Positions 36,972-44,941 of a stretch of DNA of 64,000 nucleotides are shown piece after piece. The stretch is from Planctomycetota bacterium (GTDB lineage Bacteria > Planctomycetota > Phycisphaerae > WQYP01): assembly GCA_021831565.1 (NCBI GenBank), contig JAKBMM010000011.1:1-64000 (forward strand), given 5' to 3'. The position numbers and the translations under genes are program-made. The stretch's first letter is position 1, and every line of letters starts with the position of its first letter. The notes under the pieces are model-generated. The model searched no databases and was not told where the DNA came from. It saw only the letters and a list, made by a program, of their open reading frames with translations.

Positions 36972-37125
36972 GTAACCGTTCACGCCCCGGATGTTTTTCG
37001 CGTACATCCCGGCGGGCACGGGTTTTCCCGGTGTGCCGGGACCGCCAATCACCGCGCCGCCCCAGCCACGCAGCCGCGTGGATCGCAATCCCGCGGCCGT
37101 TTTCCGCGCCGCCGTGAACGGTTAC
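36972..37125. repeat. 154-bp MITE-like element
   Basis: GTAACCGTTCAC (36972-36983) and GTGAACGGTTAC (37114-37125) are perfect 12-bp terminal inverted repeats. It lies 30 bp upstream of the packaging cassette, on its left border. Confidence 0.85.
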
Positions 37126-37155
37126 CTTTTCCCCGCTCCGCCTATATCTGGAGCA

Positions 37156-37695
37156 ATGGATGAAAAACCGCCGGTGATTCTCAGCGTCCCGCTCTCCTCG
37201 GTTCAGCCCGACCCGGCCAATGTGCGGCGTCATGGCGCGCGGAACCTCGCGGCGATCCAGGCGAGCCTGCGCCGCTTCGGCCAGCAGAAGCCGATCGTGG
37301 TGGACGAGCGGGGCGTGATCCGGGCCGGCAACGGAACTTATGAGGCGGCCCGGCAACTTGGCTGGACGCATATCCATATCATTCGCACGCCATTAACCGG
37401 TCCGGACGCCATCGCGTACGCCATCGCCGACAATCGCACGGGCGAGTTGGCGCAATGGGATGAGGAGGCGTTAAACCGCCAGATCGCCGCCCTGGATGGC
37501 GATCTCCTCAGCGCCGCCGGTTTTAACCAGGCCGAACTGGCCAAACTGATGGAAACCGGCCGGAACGAACCCGTGGAGAAAATGCCGCCGGTGATTTATG
37601 AGCTCGCGGTTGGTTGCGCCAACGAGGCGGACCAGAAGCAATTGTTCGAGCGGCTTACCGGCGAGGGACGAACATGCCGGGTGCTGACAATATGA
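37156..37695 (+). CDS. ParB-like nuclease-domain protein
   Basis: A 179-residue protein with a ParB/sulfiredoxin fold N-terminus (PDPANVRRHGARNLAAIQAS, AGNGTYEAARQLGW, AIADNRTGELAQWD). These proteins often accompany phage packaging genes or DNA methyltransferases and need not be partition proteins. ATG at 37156 with GGAG 4 nt upstream. First gene of a four-gene overlapping cassette. Confidence 0.82.
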   Translation: MDEKPPVILSVPLSSVQPDPANVRRHGARNLAAIQASLRRFGQQKPIVVDERGVIRAGNGTYEAARQLGWTHIHIIRTPLTGPDAIAYAIADNRTGELAQWDEEALNRQIAALDGDLLSAAGFNQAELAKLMETGRNEPVEKMPPVIYELAVGCANEADQKQLFERLTGEGRTCRVLTI

Positions 37696-38768
37696 AGATC
37701 GAAGCGGAAGTTTCATGTCCAATCGTGGATTCATTCCGGGTTCGCCAGATCGCGGGGATGTTTGATCTGCCGGTAAATGGCGTAAGTTCTCAGCGGTTCT
37801 CCGTTGAAGTTCCGGGTCTGGATGAGCCTTGGCAAATCGGGCTGATTGTCGGCCCTTCCGGCAGCGGAAAAACCACGATCGCCCGCCAGGCGTTTGGAGC
37901 GGCGCTGCGGGACCCCCCGCCCTGGCCGGCGGACCGGGCGGTGATTGATTGTCTGGGAGACACGGATATCCGCCAAACCACGCGGGTTCTGGCGGCGGTT
38001 GGCTTTTCCAGCCCGCCGGCGTGGCTGCGGCCCTGGCACGTACTTTCCAATGGCGAGAAATTCCGCTGCGACCTGGCCCGGTTGCTGTTGGGAGAAGGGG
38101 GAGAATCAAAAGACAAATTGGCTCTCATGGACGAATTCACCAGTGTGGTGGATCGTACCGTCGCGCGGATTGGTTCGGCGGCTCTGGCCGGGGCGATCCG
38201 CGGTGGAGCCGTCGCCAGGCGTTTTGTGGCGGTCTCTTGTCATTACGACATTGTTCCCTGGCTATGCCCGGATTGGGTGGTGGATATGGCCACGCAATCG
38301 CTGGCAAGGGGGAAGCTTCCGCGACCGTCCATCCGCCTGGAAATCCGGACCTGCGATAAAGGCCTTTGGGCCATGTTCCAGCGTCATCATTATCTGAACG
38401 GCCATCTTCCGTCCTGCGTGCGCTGCCGCGTGGGTTTGGTGGAAAATGAACCGGTGGCGTTCGCGGCGATCGCTCCGGTGGCGGGTTACCGGGGCTATCA
38501 ACGTTTCAGCCGGGTGGTGGTGCTGCCGGATTATCAGGGCATTGGCATCGGCGGAAAATTTCGCGACGCGGTGGCGGCTTTGGAAGCCCCGCGTTGCCGG
38601 CGTTTGAGCCTTGTGACGAGCCATCCGGCGATGATTCGCTCGCTGGCGCACAGCGGGCGATGGCGATTGCGGTCGGTCGGCTTTTCGCACCCGGACGCCG
38701 CCGGACTTAAGGCCAAGCCGGTCGGTTGCCGGAGCCGGCGGGTGTGTTCTTTCGTATGGAAAAACTAA
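37674..38768 (+). CDS. ABC-type ATPase fused to GNAT acetyltransferase
   Basis: A 364-residue two-domain protein. Residues about 40-225: ABC ATPase with Walker A GPSGSGKT (60-67), signature LSNGEKFR (124-131) and Walker B LALMDEFTS (149-157). Residues about 230-360: GNAT fold with the acetyl-CoA loop DYQGIGIGGKF. No membrane segments, so it is not a transporter. GAGGG before 37674 supports that start, which overlaps ParB by 22 bp; 37692 with an ATGA overlap is the alternative. Comparable fusions are seen next to phage terminases; substrate of the acetylation unknown. Confidence 0.82.
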   Translation: MPGADNMKIEAEVSCPIVDSFRVRQIAGMFDLPVNGVSSQRFSVEVPGLDEPWQIGLIVGPSGSGKTTIARQAFGAALRDPPPWPADRAVIDCLGDTDIRQTTRVLAAVGFSSPPAWLRPWHVLSNGEKFRCDLARLLLGEGGESKDKLALMDEFTSVVDRTVARIGSAALAGAIRGGAVARRFVAVSCHYDIVPWLCPDWVVDMATQSLARGKLPRPSIRLEIRTCDKGLWAMFQRHHYLNGHLPSCVRCRVGLVENEPVAFAAIAPVAGYRGYQRFSRVVVLPDYQGIGIGGKFRDAVAALEAPRCRRLSLVTSHPAMIRSLAHSGRWRLRSVGFSHPDAAGLKAKPVGCRSRRVCSFVWKN

Positions 38769-39121
38769 TGAAATCAGCGGAGAGAATAGAATCGCCCGGC
38801 GGCTTAACAACCGCCGTTACTCAAGCGGATGTGGAAAAGCTCGCCGCCGGCGGGGCGCCGGATGAGGACATCGCCGACCTGCTGGACATCAGCCGCTCCC
38901 AGCTCAGGAAACGCTTTGGCCGGGCGCTGCGCCGCGGCCGGGCGTCGCTGCGCGTCAATCTGCGCCGCGGTCAGCTTGTCCTGGCCCTGGGCCGGGCGCC
39001 CGACGTGCGCATGCTGCTGTGGCTGGGGCGGCAATATCTGGGCCAGAAGGATGACTCGGCCCCGCCCGGCGCGCCGCCATTGGAAAAGACATATCTCAAC
39101 GTGGACACAGACAAGGTATGA
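38768..39121 (+). CDS. small-terminase-like helix-turn-helix protein
   Basis: A 117-residue protein with an HTH segment (DEDIADLLDISRSQLRKRFG) like DNA-binding small terminase subunits, followed by an amphipathic region (ALGRAPDVRMLLWLGRQYLG). The last part, LEKTYLNVDTDKV, is acidic and short. Starts in TAATG overlap with the ATPase stop and ends in ATGA overlap with the large terminase, the position expected of TerS. Confidence 0.72.
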   Translation: MKSAERIESPGGLTTAVTQADVEKLAAGGAPDEDIADLLDISRSQLRKRFGRALRRGRASLRVNLRRGQLVLALGRAPDVRMLLWLGRQYLGQKDDSAPPGAPPLEKTYLNVDTDKV

Positions 39122-40548
39122 AAAGCTCCCGGCGATCCCGCCGACACCCGGAACCGGATGCGGCCGCGGAAAAAACACCGGACCGGCTTGATCCCGCACG
39201 CCGGCCCTATCGTCCGTGGGGGGCGGCGGAAAAATTATGTTACGCCCGGGACCGCGAAATTCTTCTGGCGGGACCGGCGGGTACGGGTAAAACCCGCGCC
39301 GCCCTGGAAAAAATCTTCCTGTGCCTCCAGAAATATCCCGCCATGCGCGCCTTGCTGGTCCGAAAAACGCGGGCCAGCCTCACCCAGTCCGTCCTGGTCA
39401 CCCTGGAGGAAAAAGTTTTTCCTCGGGGGCATCCGGCGCTGGGCGGTCCCGGCCGCGGCTACCGGCACGGTTACCGATTGGAAAACGGCGCCGAGTTGGT
39501 GCTCGGCGGGCTGGACAACCCCGATCGGATCATGTCCAGCGAATACGACATGGTGCTGGCCTGCGAAGCCACCGAATTGACCATCGAAGACTGGGAAAAA
39601 CTTCTCACCCGCCTGCGAAACGCCGTGCTGCCCTACCAACAGGCCATCGCCGAATGCAACCCGGCCCATCCCGGCCACTGGCTTAACGCCCGGGCGGACG
39701 CCGGCTTGATGCTGCGTCTCGTGAGCCGGCATCAGGATAATCCGACGCTTTTCGATCGCTCCACCGGACGCTGGACCGGCGCCGGCGAGAACTATTTGCA
39801 TACGTTGCGGCGGCTTTCCGGAGTGCGGCGCAAACGGCTGCTCGACGGCCTCTGGGCGGCGCCGCAGGGGCTGGTTTATGAAATGCTGCCCGATCACGTG
39901 ATTTCCATTCCGCCGCCGCAAGGCCGAACGCTTCGCTGTTACGCCGGCATCGACTGGGGTTGGCGTGATCCCACCGCGGTAGTGGTCGGCCTGTTGTGCC
40001 GGGATTCGTGCCTGTACGTGGTGGACGAGCTTTATGAAAGCCGCCTGCCGCTGGAGGAATTGGCCCGCCGGCTCGACGCGTTGGTGCGGCGATGGGATAT
40101 CGAGATATTTTTTGCCGACCGCTCGCGGCCGGAATTGATAGACCATCTCCGCCGGCGCGACATTGCCTGCCGGCCCGTCCCGGCGCACGGCATTGAATCC
40201 GGTATTGCCATGGTCGAATCGCGCCTGCTGGCGGGGGGGTTGAAGATTTCCGCCCGCTGCCGCCGGCTCATCGACGAAGCGAGCCAATACCAATATGCGG
40301 CCGATGCTCCAACCACGGGCAACTCCCTTCCCATACCCCTTAACGATCACGCCATGGATGCCCTGCGTTACCTGGTGGCGGCGATGGATATGGGCCGCTC
40401 CGATCCCGCCGCGTTCGAGCCGGTTTCTTCCGTCGCCTCCCTCCCGTCGTCCGCGCCGAAAAGTGCCGCAGGAGATTTGCCAAACGCCGCTATGGAGAAT
40501 ACCCGTTCGCACGAGCGATTGAATTTCAACCAAATATGGGGAGAATAA
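39118..40548 (+). CDS. phage-type terminase large subunit
   Basis: A 476-residue terminase. ATPase: Walker A GPAGTGKTR (about 52-60), Walker B around YDMVLACEATE, and ECNPAHP. Nuclease of RNase H fold: GIDWGWRDPTAV, FFADRSRPELID and PLNDHAMDALRYLV supply the three acidic positions. All key residues appear intact, so the motor is likely functional. No portal, protease, capsid or tail gene follows; the next gene is truD after two palindromic repeats. Prophage remnant, gene transfer agent part or domesticated module are all possible. Confidence 0.88.
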   Translation: MKSSRRSRRHPEPDAAAEKTPDRLDPARRPYRPWGAAEKLCYARDREILLAGPAGTGKTRAALEKIFLCLQKYPAMRALLVRKTRASLTQSVLVTLEEKVFPRGHPALGGPGRGYRHGYRLENGAELVLGGLDNPDRIMSSEYDMVLACEATELTIEDWEKLLTRLRNAVLPYQQAIAECNPAHPGHWLNARADAGLMLRLVSRHQDNPTLFDRSTGRWTGAGENYLHTLRRLSGVRRKRLLDGLWAAPQGLVYEMLPDHVISIPPPQGRTLRCYAGIDWGWRDPTAVVVGLLCRDSCLYVVDELYESRLPLEELARRLDALVRRWDIEIFFADRSRPELIDHLRRRDIACRPVPAHGIESGIAMVESRLLAGGLKISARCRRLIDEASQYQYAADAPTTGNSLPIPLNDHAMDALRYLVAAMDMGRSDPAAFEPVSSVASLPSSAPKSAAGDLPNAAMENTRSHERLNFNQIWGE

Positions 40549-40583
40549 AGGTGAATGTAGAGCAAGGAAAACGGTGTTTAACG

Positions 40584-40643
40584 GGTCAGCCTGCTGACCG
40601 TGTCACCAAGGAAAACGGTGTTTAACGGGTCAGCCTGCTGACC
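40584..40643. repeat. two GGTCAGC-N2-GCTGACC palindromes, direct tandem
   Basis: GGTCAGCCTGCTGACC at 40584-40599 and 40628-40643 inside two copies of a 44-bp unit (AAGGAAAACGGTGTTTAACG and onward). The second lies 30 nt upstream of the truD start. The same unit occurs at 52480-52660 in this orientation and inverted in the PEP-CTERM island. Confidence 0.8.
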
Positions 40644-40673
40644 GTGTCACCAATAAAACTCGGCGGTATAGGT

Positions 40674-41969
40674 ATGCCCCATTCCTATTTAACGGCTGAC
40701 CTGCCCGGCGTGGGCGGGCTTATCAAGGCTCAGCCGGACGATTTTCTCGTGGAAGAGTTGCCGCTCTATCCGCCCGCCGGCCAGGGCGCCCACTGTTATT
40801 TTGTCATTGAAAAGCGTGGAATTTCCACGCTGCACGCCGCGAACCTGCTGGCCCGGGCGCTGGGACGCCGGGCGATCGACATCGGCTACGCCGGCCTGAA
40901 AGATGCACAAGCCGTGGCCCGCCAGACATTCTCGATTGAACTGGAAACCGAAGATCGAATCCGCTCTCTGAGCCTGCCCCAAGTGCGCATCCTGGAGGTT
41001 TCCCGCCATCGCAACAAGCTTAAAATCGGCCACCTGGCGGGCAATCGCTTCACCGTTAAAATCCGCAACGACGACTGGGCCAAACCCGGCGGTTCGGTGG
41101 AAGAGGCCCGCCTCCGGGCGCGGGCGACGCTGGATTCTCTGGGTCGTAGCGGCGTGCCGAATTTTTTCGGTCCGCAGCGCTTCGGTATGCGCGGCGATAA
41201 TCATTGGTTGGGCGCGGCGCTGTTGCGCGGCCAAAGTGAAGAATTTCTGCGGCGCTGGCTGGGCGAACCGGACCCGCGGGTGGATCATGGCCCGGTGCTC
41301 CAGGCGCGCCGCCACTTTGCCCATGGCCGGATGGACCTTGCCTTGGCCGACTGGCCCGGTCATTTGTCCATGGAACGCCGGGCGTTGGCTATCCTCGCCC
41401 GCAATCCCGCCCACGGCGCGCGGGCCATGCGGTCGGTTGACGTGCGTCTCAAACGCCTGCTGGTCAGCGCGCTCCAGGCGCATCTGTTCAATGAAACCCT
41501 GCTTCGCCGGCTCAAGCGGCTGGATCGAATTCTCCCCGGCGACCTGGCTTGGAAGCACGACAACGGCGCGGTGTTTGAGGTGGGAATGTCACAGCTCCAC
41601 GCCGCCGCCGAACAGCCGCGTTGCGACGCCCATGAAATTTCTCCCTCCGGTCCCATGTTCGGCTACCGCATGACGCCGGCGCAGGGCGAGCCGGGACAAA
41701 TGGAGGACGAAGTCCTCGCCGCCCACGAGCTTACGCCGCGGAGTTTTCATCAACCACGATTTGCCGCCGGCGGGAGCGGCGCTGCGGGGGGGGCGGAAAA
41801 ATCCAAAGGCTCCCGGCGGGCAATGCGTTTTTTCCCGACCGAACTGGACCTCGCCTCCGGCGCGGACCAGCGCGGGCCGTTCCTGCAGCTTCGTTTTGTG
41901 CTGCCGCCGGGGTGTTTCGCCACCGTTCTGCTCGGCGAGATCATGAAAACCGACCTGGCGGTGGATTAG
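40674..41969 (+). CDS. truD: tRNA pseudouridine(13) synthase TruD
   Basis: A 431-residue TruD, which makes pseudouridine 13 in tRNA(Glu). The catalytic Asp lies in GYAGLKDAQAVARQ; the family signatures KAQPDDFLVEE and PNFFGPQRFG are present, and a TRUD insertion domain follows. I start at the ATG at 40674; an open GTG at 40644 lies within a repeat. A low-complexity Gly/Ala insertion lies near residue 365. Confidence 0.92.
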   Translation: MPHSYLTADLPGVGGLIKAQPDDFLVEELPLYPPAGQGAHCYFVIEKRGISTLHAANLLARALGRRAIDIGYAGLKDAQAVARQTFSIELETEDRIRSLSLPQVRILEVSRHRNKLKIGHLAGNRFTVKIRNDDWAKPGGSVEEARLRARATLDSLGRSGVPNFFGPQRFGMRGDNHWLGAALLRGQSEEFLRRWLGEPDPRVDHGPVLQARRHFAHGRMDLALADWPGHLSMERRALAILARNPAHGARAMRSVDVRLKRLLVSALQAHLFNETLLRRLKRLDRILPGDLAWKHDNGAVFEVGMSQLHAAAEQPRCDAHEISPSGPMFGYRMTPAQGEPGQMEDEVLAAHELTPRSFHQPRFAAGGSGAAGGAEKSKGSRRAMRFFPTELDLASGADQRGPFLQLRFVLPPGCFATVLLGEIMKTDLAVD

Positions 41970-42074
41970 CGGCGCCGCCGCAGCTCTACTGTCAACTGTT
42001 CACCTGCTCTACTTTCTCGCGGCGCAGCCGCGGGGGACGCAGAGGTCGCAGAGGTTTATTTTTATTGGTGACAC

Positions 42075-42090
42075 GGTCAGCAGGCTGACC
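42075..42090. repeat. GGTCAGC-N2-GCTGACC palindrome
   Basis: GGTCAGCAGGCTGACC between the convergent truD and first PEP-CTERM genes, within the longer repeat unit in inverted orientation. Confidence 0.8.
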
Positions 42091-42115
42091 CGTTAAACAC
42101 CGTTTTCCTTGTGCT

Positions 42116-42946
42116 CTATTGTCTACTTTCAACTGTTCTACTTTCTCGCGGCCTTGCCGCGTGCTCTACTATCTTTCTCCGCCGCGTCAGCAATCCCAAC
42201 CCGCCCACCGCCAGCAAGGCCGCCGTAGCCGGTTCGGGGATCGTTTCCGTCGGGAACTCGGTCTTCGTGGTTCCAGTGTATTTCTGCACGTTCGCCTTGG
42301 GCGATAGCGTAAAGTCCACCACATTCGTGAGCGAATAAGCCAACTGCGTTTTGTTGAGCGTTACCAGCGGCGGTGGGGCAAGCGTGAAAGTCTCGGAGTT
42401 GCCGGAGTATGACTCGGAACTTATCCCTGTTGCGGCGACGCCCGTTCCGGATGTCGTGTTCTGTCCGTTATACGGATCGGCGAAGCTCTGCATGGTCATG
42501 GCGAGAGTGCCTTTGGCGAATTCCCCGTCGCCGCTTTGAGCAAGAATCAGGGTGAAGGAGGAATTGGCGCCGGGACCCGTCAGGCCGGTATCTCCCAGGA
42601 GCAGCTCCAGGCTGGCTGTCGATGAGGTATTATTATTGGTCAAGTTGCGCGTGGCGAAGGTGATATAAGACGATGAGGACGTGGCGATGATCGTCGCGTC
42701 TACGGCGCCCGAAAAGTCGCCGAATGAAAAGGTCCCGGAGCTTGGATAGTTAAAAAACGTGGAAGTGGTGTCCACGACGTTCACCAGTGCGCCCCCGTTG
42801 ACGCTGGATTCGGACAGATCAAGTTCAAAATCAGCTTTGGCGCTTGTCGATGGGAGTAATGCGGCACCCGCCGCCAGAGACAGGAAAACGATTCCCGGAA
42901 CCAAAGTTCCCTTAAGGATCAGCCGGAACCTTGCCGCCGTGGTCAT
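42116..42946 (-). CDS. PEP-CTERM sorting-domain protein
   Basis: A 276-residue secreted protein. Signal peptide (1-38) with FLSLAAGAALL, a Ser/Thr/Asn-rich beta passenger, then PEP, a hydrophobic helix and RRRK (IPEPATAALLAVGGLGLLTR). Such tails are recognised by an exosortase, which is not encoded in this window. It is a paralogue of the gene at 47192 (shared SLTNVVD, LLLGDTG and MTMQSFADP). Unlike its siblings it continues 19 residues past RRRK by reading through repeat DNA. Confidence 0.85.
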   Translation of the reverse strand: MTTAARFRLILKGTLVPGIVFLSLAAGAALLPSTSAKADFELDLSESSVNGGALVNVVDTTSTFFNYPSSGTFSFGDFSGAVDATIIATSSSSYITFATRNLTNNNTSSTASLELLLGDTGLTGPGANSSFTLILAQSGDGEFAKGTLAMTMQSFADPYNGQNTTSGTGVAATGISSESYSGNSETFTLAPPPLVTLNKTQLAYSLTNVVDFTLSPKANVQKYTGTTKTEFPTETIPEPATAALLAVGGLGLLTRRRKIVEHAARPRESRTVESRQ

Positions 42947-43439
42947 GATGTGTCTCCTTGTATGGAGAGTGGCGGTATCCCCGCCCGCGGCGCCGCCGCC
43001 GCTCTGCGCTCAACTTTCTACTCTCCCGCTGCTCTACTTTCAACTATATACTTTCTTCCGCGGCGACGCATTAGCAGCCTGTCGGACTTAGGACATGCTT
43101 GCCAGCAATGCTAACGTAGGAGGCATGAGTACGACACGAATGGTAAATGTAGATCGGAACACACCAATGCTGTTGCCCCCGGATCTGCGTGACTTATCCC
43201 GAACATTTCACCGCCGAGACGCAGAGATCGCAGAGGTTTATTTTTATTGGTGACACGGTCAGCAGGCTGACCCTTTAAACATTATCCGCTTCCACCCTCC
43301 GCGTTCCTCTGTTTCCTCCGCGGTGCAAACTCGATTTACCGGACGTTATTTACCGCGGACGCGGAGTACCGCAGAGGTTTATAGCTTGTTAACCATCCGC
43401 GCGGTCTTGGCGTCTTGGCGGTTAATTCCGTGTGAACAC
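42947..43439. other. intergenic region with IS remnant and repeats
   Basis: It contains an IS1182-like transposase start (43072-43198), a GCAGAGG-type repeat (about 43200-43256), the palindrome GGTCAGCAGGCTGACC (43257-43272) and a CCGCGG-type repeat (about 43290-43400). Confidence 0.7.
43072..43198 (+). pseudogene. 5' remnant of an IS1182-like transposase with IS end
   Basis: GTAGGAGGC precedes an ATG at 43125 and the peptide MSTTRMVNVDRNTPMLLPPD resembles the N-terminus of IS1182-family transposases. After about 24 codons the frame runs into repeat DNA and stops at 43251. The upstream GCAGCCTGTCGGACTTAGG is a plausible IS terminal repeat. No other part of the IS was found. Confidence 0.5.
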
Positions 43440-44672
43440 TTACCAACTTTCCACTCTCTTCCGCCTTCGCGCCAGCAGTCCCATTCCGCCCACGGCCAGC
43501 AAAGCCAGCGTGGCCGGTTCGGGTGTGGATAGGCTGAAGATCGTGCCGTAATCGCTGCTTCCGCCATGGAGGGTCATTCCATACAAGGTCGAGCCGGATT
43601 GGATCAGCGAGCCGTAGGGCCATGCGCCATCCGCGGCCCCGCCGGTAAATGAATGCAGGACCTGAAAGCCGGTTCCAATGTCGGCGATGGAAAAGATCGT
43701 GCCATCACCGCCTCCGCCATTGGAGGTCATTCCATACAGGGTCGAACCGGATTGGATCAGCGAGCCGAGGGGACCTGCGCCATCCGCGCCGGTAAATGAA
43801 TGCAGAAGCGTAATAGGTCCCCCGGCGGCAGGGATGGAAAAGATCGTGCCGAAATTGCCGCTTCCGCCGGCGTAGGTCATTCCATACAAAGTCGAGCCGG
43901 ATTGAATCAGCGAGCCCCAGAGGGGATATGCGCCATCCGTGGCCCCGCCGGTAAATGAATGCAGAAGCGTAACGGTTCCCCCGGTGTAAGGTATGGAAAA
44001 GATCGTGCCGAAATTGCTACTTCCGCCGGCGGAGGTCATCCCATACAAGGTCGAGCCGGATTGGATCAGCGAGCCTTGGGGATATTTGCCATACGTGAAT
44101 GAATGCAGAAGAGAATCGGCTCCACCGGTGTCAGGTATGGAAAAGATCGTGCCGGTAGCAGCGCTCCCGCCACTGGTGGTCATCCCATACAAAGTCGAGC
44201 CGAATTGGATCAGCGAGCCGTAGGGATTTTCGCCGTCCGCGGACCCGCCGGTAAATGAATGCACAAGCGTAGGGTTCCCACCACTGGTGCTCTCGGAAAA
44301 GATCGTGCCATAATTGCCGCTTCCGCCAAAGAGGGTCATTCCATACAAGGTCGTACCCGATTGGATCAGCGAGTCCCAGGGATTTGCGCCATCCGCGGTC
44401 CCGCCGGTAAAGGAATGCAGAAGCGTAAAACTATTTCCAGTGTCCGCGATGGAAAAGATCGTGCCTTTATTATTGCCGCTTCCGCCATCGGAGGTCATTC
44501 CATACAAGGTCGAGCCGGATTGGATCAGCGCGCCTCTGGGATATGCGCCATCCGCGGTCCCGCCGGTAAATGAATGCAGCACCTGAAAATTGCTGGCTTG
44601 GGCATAACCGACCCCCGCCGCCAACGCGCCGCATAATCCGGTTGCCAGCATTGCCTTTTGAATCGTTTTCAT
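43440..44672 (-). CDS. PEP-CTERM protein with GSTLYGMT (TIGR03803-type) repeats
   Basis: A 410-residue secreted protein. Signal peptide (1-27), then seven repeats of about 45-50 residues with the pattern LHSFTGG, GSLIQSGSTLYGMT and GTIFSI, probably a beta-propeller. Ends in TPEPATLALLAVGGMGLLAR plus basic tail. I start at the ATG at 44672 with GGGAG upstream; the longer frame starts at 44723. Its last residues (RVESW) are encoded by an intergenic repeat. Confidence 0.87.
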   Translation of the reverse strand: MKTIQKAMLATGLCGALAAGVGYAQASNFQVLHSFTGGTADGAYPRGALIQSGSTLYGMTSDGGSGNNKGTIFSIADTGNSFTLLHSFTGGTADGANPWDSLIQSGTTLYGMTLFGGSGNYGTIFSESTSGGNPTLVHSFTGGSADGENPYGSLIQFGSTLYGMTTSGGSAATGTIFSIPDTGGADSLLHSFTYGKYPQGSLIQSGSTLYGMTSAGGSSNFGTIFSIPYTGGTVTLLHSFTGGATDGAYPLWGSLIQSGSTLYGMTYAGGSGNFGTIFSIPAAGGPITLLHSFTGADGAGPLGSLIQSGSTLYGMTSNGGGGDGTIFSIADIGTGFQVLHSFTGGAADGAWPYGSLIQSGSTLYGMTLHGGSSDYGTIFSLSTPEPATLALLAVGGMGLLARRRKRVESW

Positions 44673-44698
44673 GGTTTTCTCCCTAATGTCCATAGACG

Positions 44699-44712
44699 AC
44701 CAGCAGGCTGGC
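44699..44712 (-). promoter_or_regulatory. leader palindrome before PEP-CTERM gene 43440-44672
   Basis: CCAGCAGGCTGG, part of a slightly decayed copy of the GGCCAGC-N2-GCTGGCC palindrome, 27 nt upstream of the ATG. Confidence 0.6.
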
Positions 44713-44828
44713 CGGTTAACCAAATTTACTTTCCGACTCGCACCGCTCGCGGCTTTGCCGGCGCATTATCCCGAACATTTCACCGCCGAGACGCAGAGGT
44801 CGCAGAGGTTTATTTTTATTGGTGACAC

Positions 44829-44844
44829 GGTCAGCAGGCTGACC
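44829..44844. repeat. GGTCAGC-N2-GCTGACC palindrome
   Basis: GGTCAGCAGGCTGACC within the longer inverted repeat unit, between two PEP-CTERM genes. Confidence 0.8.
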
Positions 44845-44887
44845 CGTTAAACACAGTTTTCCTTGTGCTCTACTTTCTTTCGCCGCA

Positions 44888-44916
44888 GCCCGGCCCGTGC
44901 ATGCCACGGGCCGGGC
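44888..44916 (-). terminator. GC-rich terminator-like hairpin
   Basis: GCCCGGCCCGTG (44888-44899) and CACGGGCCGGGC (44905-44916) form a perfect 12-bp stem with a 5-nt loop just after the gene at 44942. No U-tract, so termination activity is uncertain. Confidence 0.55.
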
Positions 44917-44941
44917 CAAGTTGAATAGCTTGAATAGCCGT

